A stretch of DNA of 64,000 nucleotides from Myotis daubentonii. Lineage: Eukaryota > Chordata > Mammalia > Chiroptera > Vespertilionidae. Where the stretch lies: positions 66,848,787-66,912,786 of the forward strand of contig NC_081842.1 of the NCBI RefSeq assembly GCF_963259705.1, in the 5' to 3' direction. A program made the position numbers and the translations under genes. The notes under the pieces were generated by a model. That model saw nothing but the letters and a program-made list of their open reading frames with translations, searched no databases and was not told where the DNA came from. Numbering within the stretch: position 1 is the stretch's first letter; every line of letters begins with the position of its first letter. Positions 11,066 through 21,117 of the stretch are shown one piece after another.

Positions 11066-11369
11066 TAATTGATTACTAGAAAGTTAGAATAAAATTAAGT
11101 AAATTCAATAAGCAACATAAGTCATTTTGATATGTGGTACATCAACTTACTATTATATGATCAATTTTGGCAAAATTGAATGATTCCAATTCAAAGGTTA
11201 TTTTAATAACTATAATGAAATAATGTATATAGTGGAAATATGCACAGTTTTATGGGAATACAGATGGAGTGAACCATATATTTCTAGACTAAGCTTGCAT
11301 TATAAGTAGTATGCACATATTTAAATAAACAATATGTACTATTTAGTTTTACCAAAGAATTTAGGCATA

Positions 11370-12559
11370 TCTACACTAATAAAAGAGAAACATGTAAATG
11401 GGTGTCACTCCGCTATGCTCACCAGCCAATCAGATTAGTATGCAAATTAACCCAACAAAGATGGCAGTTAATTTGCATACATAGGTGCCCAGCAGCCTGG
11501 GTCCCGGGAACATCATCAGCACCCAGGTCACTCCAACGTAGGCCCTGTGTGGGCCCTGAGCAGCGTAGGAAGGGCCTGAGCCAGGGGGCTCCTGGGCAGG
11601 GGCAGAGCTGGCCATCGGAGCTGCGGGGGAACCCTGCCCAAGCCTAAGGCCTCGGCCAGAGGCGTCAGGCCTGGGCGGGGGCAGAGCCGGCAATCGGAGG
11701 GTGATGGGGGTCGATGCCTCTGGCCGAGGCGTCGGGCCTGGGCAGGGGCCGAGCCGGCGATCGGTGTGAACTACAGAGGAAACACCTTTTCTGACCGCTC
11801 ACTGGCTAAGCTCCCTGTATGCCACTGGTAATATTCTTAGTAACCTGGGTAATAAGAATCCAAAAAGGTGATCTAGGGTTTTTCACCACACTCCTGGAGA
11901 AAAAAATGAAGGTCCACTGCTGGAGGGCTAAGAAATGTCATATCCTGCCCTAGCCGGTTTGGCTCAGTGGATAATGCCTCAGTCTGCCGATGGCAGGGTC
12001 TGTGTTCAATTTTGACCAAGGGCATGTACCTAAGTTGCAGGCTCCTCCCTGGCTGGGGCCCAGGTCAGGGCTCATGCAGGAGGCAACCAATCAAAGTGTT
12101 CTTCTCACTTCGATGTTTCTCTCTCTCTTTCCCTTTCTCTTCCCCATTCTCTAAAAATCAATGGAAATATATCCTCAGGTGAGGATAAAAAAATAATAAT
12201 AAATAAATGTCATATCCTATGAAAGACACATCTTGAAAATGCCTAAAGAAAGTTGTCATTTTTTCATGGTGAAAGGACTGGAGTCTGTGTTGATGAAAAC
12301 ACGTTGGTGGCTGTGGTGACTGGCAGTGGCTGCAGCAGCGGGGTGATGGGGCTGGTGCCTTCCCCTGATCAGCCCAGTCACCTCCCACAAAGGGAGGCCA
12401 GACTATGGGATAGGCCCGCTCCCCAAGGGGAGCAGGGAGCGGGCCTAAGCCTTCAGTAGGACATCCCCTGAGGGCTCGCAGTATGTGAGAGGGTGCAGGC
12501 TGGGCTGAGGAACCCTCCCCGCCACCCCAGTGCACGAATTTCATGCACCGGGCCCCTAG
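11370..12559 (+). mobile_element. Helitron, plus, with non-Helitron interior
   Basis: The 5' end is TCTACACTAATAAAAGAGAA after host A (11369). The 3' end is TGCACGAATTTCATGCA, then CCGGGCCCCTAG at 12559 before host T. GC-rich Helitron sequence fills 11400-11760 and 12330-12559. The part between (11762-12300, minus the SINE) is AT-balanced, lower in GC and unlike the rest, and may be captured sequence. A SINE with a 14-bp duplication is inserted at 11947-12204. Confidence 0.82.
11947..12204 (+). repeat. SINE (subtype with GGTGAGGAT tail), plus
   Basis: tRNA-like head GCCCTAGCCGGTTTGGCTCA, body, and tail ATCAATGGAAATATATCCTC. It is flanked by a perfect 14-bp duplication AAATGTCATATCCT (11933-11946 and 12205-12218). 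It entered the Helitron after that element was in place. Confidence 0.93.
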
Positions 12560-12592
12560 TCTATCCCTAAGAAAGATGACAGTGAATTAAAA

Positions 12593-12729
12593 GACTGTGG
12601 TTAGCGCAATGAACTTCTAATTCAAAGGTTCCAGGTTTGAGTCCTGGCAGAGTCACTGTCTTTGAATTGTGCACCTGAAACCTGTATAATTTTGTTAACC
12701 ATTGTCACCCCAATTTAAAAAAGGAAAAA
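12593..12729 (+). pseudogene. Processed tRNA-Arg(UCU) relic joined to an L1 3' end
   Basis: Residues 12593-12655 resemble tRNA-Arg with anticodon TCT. The pieces seen are GACTGTGG, TAGCGCAATG, ACTTCTAATTCAAAGGTT (anticodon arm) and CCAGGTTTGAGTCCTGG (T arm). The intron that such tRNA genes usually have is absent, and part of the D-arm region is missing. What follows (TGTGCACCTGAAACCTGTAT, ACCATTGTCACCCC, then an A-rich run) looks like an L1 3' terminus. The whole looks like a chimeric retrocopy and not a working tRNA gene. Confidence 0.6.
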
Positions 12730-13102
12730 AAAATGTGTTTTTTTAAATAACCATTCAGGAAATACATATGCAATAGTATTCTTTTCTAGCAGCAGTCATT
12801 TTTGGGAGCCCAATAATATGAACATTGCTTTAAAAAGACCTTAGAACAACATTTTTAGGATTGTTTTCAGATTTCGTATTTAAATTACAAAAGATAACCA
12901 TTGTCATGTTTCACACTTTACATTTTTCATGTTATTTTTTTTAACCTGAGACAAATACAAATTGGGGGGAAAAAGTGATTTTCTCCAGTGCAAAAAGGGA
13001 AAAGACCCCCATTCCCTTTTCTCAGAGCATTCTCTTTAGAAAACTTGTAAATATTTTCTCAGCTCCTTTGAGATGTGTGTGAATCTTTTTTGTTGTTGTT
13101 GT

Positions 13103-13325
13103 TAATTCTCACCCGAGGATGTTTTTTCCATTGATTTTTTAGAGAAAGTGGAAGGAAGAAAGGAAAATGGAAAGAGAAACATCGATTGGTTGCCTCCTAC
13201 CCACACCTCAACTGGAGCCTGGGATTGAACCTAAATCCTGTGTGCATGCCCTTGACAGGGAATCAAAGCTGAAACCCTTTGGTGGGAGGGCCAATGCTCT
13301 AACCATTGAGCACACCAGCCAGGAC
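13103..13325 (-). repeat. SINE, minus
   Basis: Reverse SINE with tail complement CACCCGAGGATGTTTTTTCC at left and head ACACCAGCCAGGAC at right. An imperfect duplication GATGTGTGTGAATCTTTTT / GATGTGTACGAATCTTTTT flanks it. Confidence 0.88.
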
Positions 13326-13389
13326 TGGATGTGTACGAATCTTTTTAAAAGCAAAATAATCATCTTGCGTCATTTGTTGAAAAGACTAA

Positions 13390-13960
13390 CTTATCTCCAT
13401 TGAATATACACCTTTCTCAAAAATCAGTTCACAATATTTGCATGAATTTTTATGTGGGCTTTTCTTTCTGTTCCACTAATCTAAGTATCTATTATTTGAC
13501 AAATCTCATGCTGTCTTCATTACACTACCTTCATAATGTCTTGAAATCAAGTAGTGTGTAACCTCCAGCTTTGTTCCTTCTTTGTCAGAATTATTTTGGC
13601 TATTCTATTTTTTTTTTTTTTGGATATTCCATATAAATTTTAGAATCAACTGGTTAATATCTATAAAAAAGCTCGCTGGGATTTTCATTTGAGGGAACTG
13701 AGATCTTAACAATATTGAGTCTTCTGATCCATAAACATTTATTGGATCTTCTTTTATTAATGTTTTCCAGTTATCAGCATAGAAAGCCTGCACGTTTGTT
13801 AAATTTATACATAAGTACCTCATTATTGGGAGGCTCTGATATAAATGGTATTTGTAAAATTCAAATTCAAATTGTTTATTGTAAGTATATATTAATATGA
13901 TTCTTTCTTTTACCTTCAATTAACTTTCAATCTGTGACCTTACTAAACTCGCCCATCAAA
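13390..13960 (-). repeat. L1 ORF2 fragment, antisense, old
   Basis: The run CAAGTAGTGTGTAACCTCCAG, TTTGTTCCTTCTTTGTCAGAA and TTATTTTGGCTATTCTATTT is the familiar antisense of mammalian L1 ORF2. Multiple disruptions; not coding. Confidence 0.75.
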
Positions 13961-14149
13961 TCGAGATTATCTGATATTTAATGAGATTATCTGAGATTTT
14001 CTACAGGAAAAGCAAATATACACACTGAAAAAATATCTAGAAAACTGTGCCCATAAAATATTAACCAAAATTATTTATAGGTAGTAGGATCCCCAATGAT
14101 TTAATATTTTTTTGGTAAAGCTTTAATGTTTTATACAACACTGTGTCAT

Positions 14150-14960
14150 CAAATTAATTTATTTCAATAAAGCAATAATGAGTATGATACTCATACTAGT
14201 ATACAGGTTTCCATGAAAAGTATCTGACTTCAAGTTGACAAACTGGCAAGAAACATTTGCAACACACATGGAAAAAATCTAATTTTTTAAACATCTAATA
14301 AGCTACTTCAAATTAAGAAAAAAGACAAATAACCACTAGAAAAATAAGCAAAGTTTATGAAGAGAAAGCTTCACAGAAAAAGATATATAAATAGATCCTC
14401 AACCTCCTTCTTATTTAAAGAAATGCATATTTAAACAATGACTATGCACCATTTCTATCTACTAAATCCTGCTAAAGCAAAGTTCCTGAGGTATGGCAAA
14501 ACAGGTACTTAGAAACACTGCTGATGAGAATAAACACTGGTACAACCCTTTTGGAGGATAACTCGGCAACAGTAAACTTTTTAAATGTTCATTACCCTTT
14601 TGCCACAATTCCACGTCATGGAATTTATCCTACAATGTGTGCACATGTGTGATAAAACAAATGTAAAAGAAGATTCAAGGTAACATTAGTGGTAATAGTA
14701 AAAGACAGGAGCCAATAAAAATTCCATCATTAGAGGATTTGTTAAATAAATTATGGTACAAAATTCATATTGAATATTAAGCAACCATTACAAGAATAAA
14801 ATAGAAAGAGCTCTAAACAAGATTCAAAGAGTAAGCAAGCACAGTGTGCTCGCATTTGAGTTCTCTTAGGAATATATGTATATTCCCCTGGGAACATAAG
14901 CAGAAAGTTTCTGGAAATATAAATAAGAAATTACTAAAGGTAATTATCCCCCCGTAAGAA
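14150..14960 (+). repeat. Old L1 3' region (L1ME-like), plus
   Basis: It contains AAAGAAATGCATATTTAAAC, CTGGTACAACCCTTTTGGAG, CCACAATTCCACGTCATGGA, ATTTATCCTACAATGTGTGC and AAATAAATTATGGTACA. These appear in the order of the 3' end of ORF2 and 3' UTR of ancient L1. Confidence 0.7.
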
Positions 14961-15299
14961 GGTTGGAGTGATCTTCATTGGAAGGGCCACTCGCCTTCAC
15001 TATATGCCCTCTTGTGGAATTCGAACATTTTATTATGAGAATGTGATACTTTTAAATGTTCTTCTTAAAAGTTGCTTTAATTTACTGTTATGATTTTTTA
15101 AATACTGGGCTTTAAAGTACTCTAGCTATCTAGAAATTCAGTTATGTTGTATTAAGTACAGCAAAGGAGTATCAGAAATCTGAGAAAGTTCAGTGGATAA
15201 ATGGTTAAATAAAATACATACTAAAACAAAAACATAGTTCTATATTTTTATTGTAAAATATCTATATTAAGTTTATATTAAAAATAACCGTTCTTTCTC

Positions 15300-15541
15300 T
15301 CCTTGTGCACACATGCACAGAGGAAAAGCTAAGTCAGGACACAGTGAGTAGGCGGCCACATGCAAGTCAGGAAGAGAGCTCTCACCAGAAAGTGACCTTG
15401 ATAGCACCTTAGTCTTAGACTTCTAGCTTTCAGAACCAGGTCTTCACCATCCTCTGACAGAGCATTCAGCCTCCAATCTCTTCAACCTTTATTCTGTCTT
15501 CTACACTCCTACCAGAATGATCTTGAAAGCTAGCAAAATTT
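15300..15541 (+). repeat. MLT1-like (MaLR) LTR fragment
   Basis: The order GGACACAGTGAGTAGGCGGCC, CTCTCACCAGAAAGTGACCTT and TAGACTTCTAGCTTTCAGAAC recalls the 3' half of MLT1-type MaLR LTRs, also present at 35990-36205. Remembered-consensus match only. Confidence 0.45.
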
Positions 15542-15752
15542 GCCCAGCCAGCGTGGCTCAGTGGTTGAGCATTAACCTATGAACCAGAAGGTCACGGTTT
15601 GATACCGGGTCAGAGCACATGCCCAGGTTACCCGCTGGATCCAAAGTGTGGGGCGTGCATGCAGGAGGCAGCCGATCAATGATTCTCTCTCATCACTGAT
15701 GTTTCTATCTCTTCCTCTCCCTTCCTCTCTGAAATTTAAAAAAAAAAAATGC
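15542..15752 (+). repeat. VES-type SINE, plus
   Basis: Head GCCCAGCCAGCGTGGCTCAG, B-box like GGTTTGATACC, CT-rich body, and A-rich tail at 15738-15749. Confidence 0.9.
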
Positions 15753-16208
15753 ACTTTTGTAAGAAAAATGACTAAAATCTGCTCCTAAAACATCTATCTG
15801 AAAGATTACACAAATAATGATATAGCCCTGGAAAATTTTATAAAATTGCTCTACAACCTGTTAAGGAGTATCTTTTATTTGGGGAAAGATAATATATATT
15901 GAACATCAAATTTAAATTTTTCTTACAAAACCATTTGAAAGAAGCACCAGTAGAAATTGTGACAAATCATTTCCCTTTAGCTCTATTTTCTTAGCCATTA
16001 TTTAATATTTTTCTAAGTCAGACATCACCCCTCCTCAAATTACAACTTAGTTTTTACATTGTGTAATTATGAATAACATGCTGCTTATATTGAAAAGCAT
16101 TTTCTGTCTAGCACAAAAGCTGTAATTTTCTAGAGTACTGTCACTCATCAGTTCTATTTTGATAATGAGGTAGTAAAGTGGTTTTCTGCAACTTTCTGTC
16201 TTTCTTAC

Positions 16209-16293
16209 CTGCTATCAGCTTCTCTGTATCAGGTAGTTGTGTGAACTGTCTTCTGTATTCCTCATTCCTGTCTTTATAGGTGGAACTTGAAAT
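16209..16293 (-). CDS. GRAMD1C: GRAMD1C exon 3 (linker before GRAM domain)
   Basis: An 85-nt exon on the minus strand with acceptor CAG (16294-16296) and donor GTAAG. It encodes ISSSTYKDRNEEYRRQFTQL, then PDTEKLIA plus one extra G that completes the aspartate codon with exon 4. It follows in frame from the tryptophan codon that ends exon 2. The STYK.RNEEYR..F..LP..E.LI pattern is the conserved pre-GRAM linker of Aster/GRAMD1 proteins. Introns of 16.3 kb and 9.3 kb flank it, both swollen by mobile elements. Confidence 0.96.
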
Positions 16294-16576
16294 CTGTAAC
16301 AATGAAAAGATTAAATTTTTGATTAATTATTCTCATTAAAGGAACTGAAATGTAGCATCTTAAAAATATATTTTAAATGAACTTTAAAATAATATGCTTT
16401 TGATGCAACATTTTGTATGTCTTTGTATGAAAAACCACATAAATAAACATTTCAAAAAACACCAAAAGGAAGTAAAGGAAGTTACCAGCATGATGGAGTG
16501 AAGAGTTTGGCAAATCCTCTCTGCAAAAGCAAATTTATAGCTGGGGAAAAAACTGTCAAAAAACAATCACCTCAGT

Positions 16577-16729
16577 CCTGGCCAGTGTGACTCAGTTGGA
16601 GCGTCATCCCGTGCACCAAAGGGTTGAGGGTTCAGTTCCCTGGACACATATGGTAACCAGGTTGTGTGTTCGATCCCCGATCTGTCATGCAGGAGGCAAC
16701 CAATTGTGCTATTTCTTTTACATTGATGA

Positions 16730-16785
<56 letters not shown>

Positions 16786-16830
16786 ATCAATGGAAACATA
16801 CCCCCCACCGTGATGATTAAGAAAAAAAAA
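16577..16830 (+). repeat. SINE with long CT microsatellite, plus
   Basis: Head CCTGGCCAGTGTGACTCAG, body, pure (TC)n at about 16735-16781, and tail AAAATCAATGGAAACATACC. A duplication AATCACCTCA lies on each side. Open frames through the CT tract are artefacts. Confidence 0.88.
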
Positions 16831-16899
16831 TCACCTCAAATTATTGGAAACTGGCCAAATGCATACAATAAACTGAAAAATAATTGTTCATGAAAATCT

Positions 16900-17830
16900 A
16901 CTGAACTTGGAAATACTAGTAGTAGAGGTCATTAGCCAGCTCCCACTCCTCCTCCTACCCTAACAGTTAAGTCAGTGTGGTAGTTCTCTGAGGGTAGAAC
17001 AGGTCATGAAAACTAGCAGCTTTGCTGAGAGAGTGGACTGAGTTCATTCTGAGTGAAAAGCAGAAAACCTAGGCCCAAAAGTGCAAAGGAAAACTCTGAA
17101 GCTATCAAAGTGAATGTACATTGTAGAGCCAATGGGGGCAAGAAACAAGCAGACTGGCAGATTAGCAGGGGACTTAACAAAGAGATCTTGGGGGAGAGGC
17201 AGCCATAAGTAGGCTTGATAAACATTCAATGTATTTCTGGCTTAGCAGGGGCTGCATGGTATGCAGCAGAGATTAGATAGATCCCAACTATCCACACATT
17301 CCTGGTTAGACTCATAATAAGCCTCAGGGGAACATAAAAACTGAGGCACACTTGAAAATGGTCTGAACTTTAAATGCTTTCCCCAATTTACACACAAATC
17401 TGTCAGCAGAAGAAAAAAAAAAACGCCTATTACTGGCTCTATGTATTTGAGCACAGTTTTGACCAATCATTGACTGGCATAAAGGATGACTCCTGGGAAG
17501 GCATCTTTAAATAAAAACAATAATAAACAGGGCAGAGACATTTGTTGCCACATGCCACAGGACAAACTGATTTCACACATTTATTATAGGTAAGTTATTA
17601 AACAAAAATCAGCAATGACAAGCTTTAGGGGCAGAGAGGATGCAATCAGAATCCAGAGTTGCTACAATATATTATCTAAATTGTACAATTATAAAAAAAA
17701 AAGTATAAAACATACAAAAGAAAACAGAAAAATGTGGTTCATAATAAGGAAAGAAAAAATAAAGCAATTGGCTCTTTCAGGGTCCCCAGATACTAGATTT
17801 AGCAGACAAAGACATCAAAGCAGTTATTAT
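16900..17830. other. GRAMD1C intron 2 sequence, no gene seen
   Basis: Non-repetitive or very old sequence. The minus-strand ORFs here (17013-17225, 17242-17466) lack splice signals and homology I can recognise. Confidence 0.5.
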
Positions 17831-17833
17831 AAA

Positions 17834-18331
17834 CTAGAGGCCTGGTGCACAAAATTCATGCACGGGAGGGGGGTGTCCCTCAGTACGGCCTGCACCCTCT
17901 CCAATCCGGGACCCTGCCGGTTTAGGCCCGATCCCTGCAGGATCGGGCCTAAACCAGCAGTTGGACATCCCTCTCGCAATCCGGGACTGCTGGCTCCTAA
18001 TCGCTCACCTGCCTGATCACCCCTAACCAGCTCTGCCTGCCTGCCTGCCTGATCGCCCCTAACCAGCTCTGCCTGCCTGCCTGCCTGCTTGATCCCCTTA
18101 ACTGCACTCCCCTGCCGGCCTGATCCCCCTAACTGCTCTCCCCTGCCAGTCTGATCCCCCTAACTTCTCTCCTGCAGGCCTGATACCCCTAACTGCTCTC
18201 ACTTGCTGGCCTGATCACCCCTAACTGCCTCTGCCTCAGCCCCATCAACGTGACTTTGTCCAGAAGGACATCCGGAAGGTCTCCCGGAAGATGTCTGGTC
18301 TATTAGCATATTACTTTTTTATTAGTATAGA
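17834..18331 (-). mobile_element. Helitron, minus
   Basis: The 3' end is at left (CTAGAGGCCTGGTGCAC at 17834, hairpin TGCACAAAATTCATGCA). The 5' end is at right (complement TCTATACTAATAAAAAAGTA, host T at 18332). The interior repeats GCCTGCCTGCCTGATCGCCCC. Same subfamily as 59069-59487. Confidence 0.88.
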
Positions 18332-18428
18332 TATATTCAAAGAACTAAAGAGAACCATGCTTAAAGAATTAAAGGAAAGTATGGCAACAATGACTCAACA
18401 AGTAGATAATTTCTACAAATAAATGTTT

Positions 18429-18639
18429 TACATATATTTTTATTGATTTGAGAGAGAAAGGGAGAGGAGAGAGAGATAGCAACATCAATGATGAGAGAGA
18501 ATCATTGATCGGCTGCATCCTGCATGGCCCCTACTGGGAATCAAGCCCAGAACCCAGGCATGTGCCCCGACCAGGAATTGAACTGTGACCTCCTGGTTCA
18601 TAGGTTAACACTCAGCCTCTGAGCCACACTGGCCAGGCA
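18429..18639 (-). repeat. VES-type SINE, minus
   Basis: Tail complement ATATATTTTTATTGATTTGA at left, head complement CCACACTGGCCAGGC at right (ends 18639). Confidence 0.9.
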
Positions 18640-18670
18640 ATAAAAAAAAATTTTTTAATTTTTTTAGTAA

Positions 18671-19038
18671 TATGTTTTTATTGATTGCAGAGAGGAAGGG
18701 TGAGGGAGAAAGAGATACAACAATTTTAAATGTATATATAACAAACAGCAAAGCCCCAAAAATTAGGAAGCAAAAACTGACAACACAATTGGAAAAAAGA
18801 CCATTCAACATAAGTTAGATATACTATTAAGCCATTCTCAATAACTGATAGAATGACTGGACAGAAGAGATAGACATAGAAATAGCAATGTGAGAGACAC
18901 ACATCAATTGGTTGCCTCCCAACCAGAGCCAGGGATCAAACCTGCAACCCAGGTATAAGCCTTTGACCAGGAATCAAACCCTCAACCCTTCAGTGCATGG
19001 GCCATCACTCCAACCACTTAGCAACACCAGCCTGGGCT
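18671..19038 (-). repeat. SINE, minus, split by a 153-bp L1 duplicate
   Basis: The SINE tail side (TATGTTTTTATTGATTGCAG, AGAGGAAGGGTGAGG) ends at about 18713. The head side (ATAGAAATAGCAATGTGAGA through CAACACCAGCCTGGGC) resumes at about 18867. Between them is a perfect copy of L1 sequence found at 19863-20015. It could also be two separate SINEs that meet here, but the two parts are complementary in coverage. Confidence 0.7.
18714..18866 (+). repeat. 153-bp perfect duplication, copy 1
   Basis: Identical at every base to 19863-20015. The source copy continues as L1 on both sides, so this is the derived copy. No poly(A) tail and no target duplication are seen at its ends, so it was not placed by retrotransposition. 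Confidence 0.92.
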
Positions 19039-19075
19039 ATATTTTTAATCAAAATGAATTAAAATGGTATCCTAA

Positions 19076-19150
19076 CTTATGTTGTACACCTGAAACTAAT
19101 ATAAAATAATATTGAATGCACACTGTAATTGAAATTTAAAAAAAAAATTT
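19076..19150 (+). repeat. Very short (75 bp) 5'-truncated L1 3' end with TSD
   Basis: CTTATGTTGTACACCTGAAA through an A-rich tail, bracketed by an exact 14-bp duplication AAATGGTATCCTAA (19062-19075 and 19151-19164). Confidence 0.85.
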
Positions 19151-19481
19151 AAATGGTATCCTAAAAAATATTTGGCACATAAAGAGAGAATTAAAAGGGG
19201 AAAAGAAGACAAAAAAGATACGAAACATTGAGAAAACAAATAGCAAAATGGCTACTCACGAATACAACCATATTATAACTACATTAAATATAAATGGACT
19301 AAACACAGAGACTGACAAACTGGATAAAAATAAACCCAACTATATGCTGTCTACAAAAGACACACCCTAAATCCAAAAGGAGTGGAGGGGCAGGGATGGG
19401 CTGCAGGGGGCCAATGGGGGGGAAATGGGGATATATATAATACTTTCAACAACAAATAATTATTTTTAAAAATCACAAGCT

Positions 19482-19702
19482 CTAGCTGGCATGGCTCAGT
19501 GGATAGGGCGTTGACCTGTGGACTGAAGGATCACAGGTTCGATTCCAGTCAAGGGCATATGCCTGGGTTTCAGGCTCAATCCCCAGTGGGGGGCATGCAG
19601 GAGGCAGCCAATCAATGATTGTTTCTCATCATTGATGTTTCTATCTCTCTCTCTCTCCCTCTCCCTTCCTCTCTGAAATCAATAAAAATATATTTTAAAC
19701 AC
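19482..19702 (+). repeat. VES-type SINE, plus
   Basis: Head CTAGCTGGCATGGCTCAGTG, B-box GGTTCGATTCC, CT body, tail GAAATCAATAAAAATATATT. One of the better-preserved copies. Confidence 0.92.
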
Positions 19703-19862
19703 ACACACAAAAGTGAAAGAATGGAAAAAGATATACCATACAAACAATAACCCTAAGAGAATATGAGTGACTATATTACTATACGCTGAAATAGACTTTA
19801 AGACAAAAAAATTAATAGACACTAAGATATTTTTAATAATTAAAAGATCAATATATGAGAAA

Positions 19863-20015
19863 GATACAACAATTTTAAATGTATATATAACAAACAGCAA
19901 AGCCCCAAAAATTAGGAAGCAAAAACTGACAACACAATTGGAAAAAAGACCATTCAACATAAGTTAGATATACTATTAAGCCATTCTCAATAACTGATAG
20001 AATGACTGGACAGAA
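19863..20015 (+). repeat. 153-bp perfect duplication, source copy
   Basis: Part of the L1 endonuclease region, continuous with L1 sequence on its left. The identical second copy is at 18714-18866, 1149 bp away in the same orientation. Confidence 0.92.
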
Positions 20016-20498
20016 AGCCAGCAAGGATATAGAAGACTTTAACAACAGTATCTAGCCATTTACAACAGCTATGTAGAAGGCATTATACTAAGTGAAATAA
20101 GCCACACAAAGAAAGACAAACACTAGGTAGTATTACTTTACTATGGAACCTAAATAAAAAGAGAAACCCATAGAAACAGAGTAGAAAGTGGTCGCCAGGG
20201 GCTTGGGAGTAAAAATAATGAGAAATTGGTAAAGGGCACAAAAGTTCATCTATAACATGAATAAGTTCTGAGGAACTAATGTAGGATATGATGACTATAG
20301 TTGATAACACTGTACTGTGTAACTGAACTTGACATTTGCTAAGAAAGAACTTAATATTGTCCCAAATAGAATTAATATGTAAAGCGATGGGTGTATTAAT
20401 TAACTAAGTGGAAAGTATTCTTTCACAATGTGTGTGCATATCAAACCCTCAGAACATACACTTTAAATAGTTCACAAATTTATTTGTCAATTATATTA

Positions 20499-20775
20499 TC
20501 TATATATATAAAAGGCTAATATGCAAAGTGTCCCCTCGGGAGTTCAACCGTGAGACCAGGAGTTTGATCACTTGCTGTGATGTGCACTGACCACCAGGGG
20601 GCAACGCAGAACATGGCGGGCAACCATCAGCGATGGTGGTGGGGCTCTGAGGGAGCAAAGGAAGGAGGAGGTGGGGAGGTGGGGAGGCAGGGAGGCGAGG
20701 AACCTGATCAGCCCTGATCACCGGCCAGGCCTAGGGACCCTACCCTTGCATGAATTTCATGCACTGGGCCTCCAG
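20499..20775 (+). mobile_element. Helitron, plus, short
   Basis: 5' TCTATATATATAAAAGGCTA after host A. 3' hairpin TGCATGAATTTCATGCA and end GGGCCTCCAG at 20775 before host T. 277 bp. Contains the Helitron motif TGACCACCAGGGGGCA. Confidence 0.88.
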
Positions 20776-21102
20776 TATGTCAATAAAACTGAGAGGAGGG
20801 GAAGAAACATTATCCACCAACTATATTTGCCACTTATAAAACACTTCATTCAACCAGTGTGGAATCTGTACTTTTTTTCAAGTACAGAACATTCTCCAAA
20901 ATATATAATATGCTAGGTCACAAAACAAGTTTCAATTAATTTAAAAGGATTGAAACCATACAAAGTATGTTGTCTGTCAAAATAGCCTGGTACTATCACA
21001 AGAACAGGCATAGAGAACAATGGAACAAAACAGAGACCCCAGAAATCGACTCACACCATTATGGTCTATTAATATTTGACAAAGGAGGCAAGAACATACA
21101 AT

Positions 21103-21117
21103 AAAGATAGTCTCTTC
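21103..21117. repeat. 15-bp target duplication, first of three
   Basis: AAAGATAGTCTCTTC, present again at 23056-23070 and 25317-25331. It is genuine L1 ORF2 sequence, since the uninterrupted L1 continues after the third copy. Confidence 0.95.

Larger units (their letters stand above)
19165..20498 (+). repeat. L1 fragment (endonuclease region) and old L1 3' UTR, plus
   Basis: Around 19280-19380 it reads as the start of ORF2 (AATATAAATGGACTAAACAC, CCCAACTATATGCTGTCTAC, AAAGACACACCCTAAATCC). At 19710-20015 it continues in the endonuclease domain (LNVYITNSKAPKIRKQ-like frame). After a break, 20040-20400 is an old L1 3' UTR (TATAACATGAATAAGTTCTG, ACTATAGTTGATAACACTGT). A SINE at 19482-19702 interrupts it. 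Not coding. Confidence 0.78.

Noticed and set aside
12593..12655. Functional tRNA-Arg gene
   Set aside because: D-arm region deleted, intron absent, and joined to an L1-like tail; a retrocopy is more likely.
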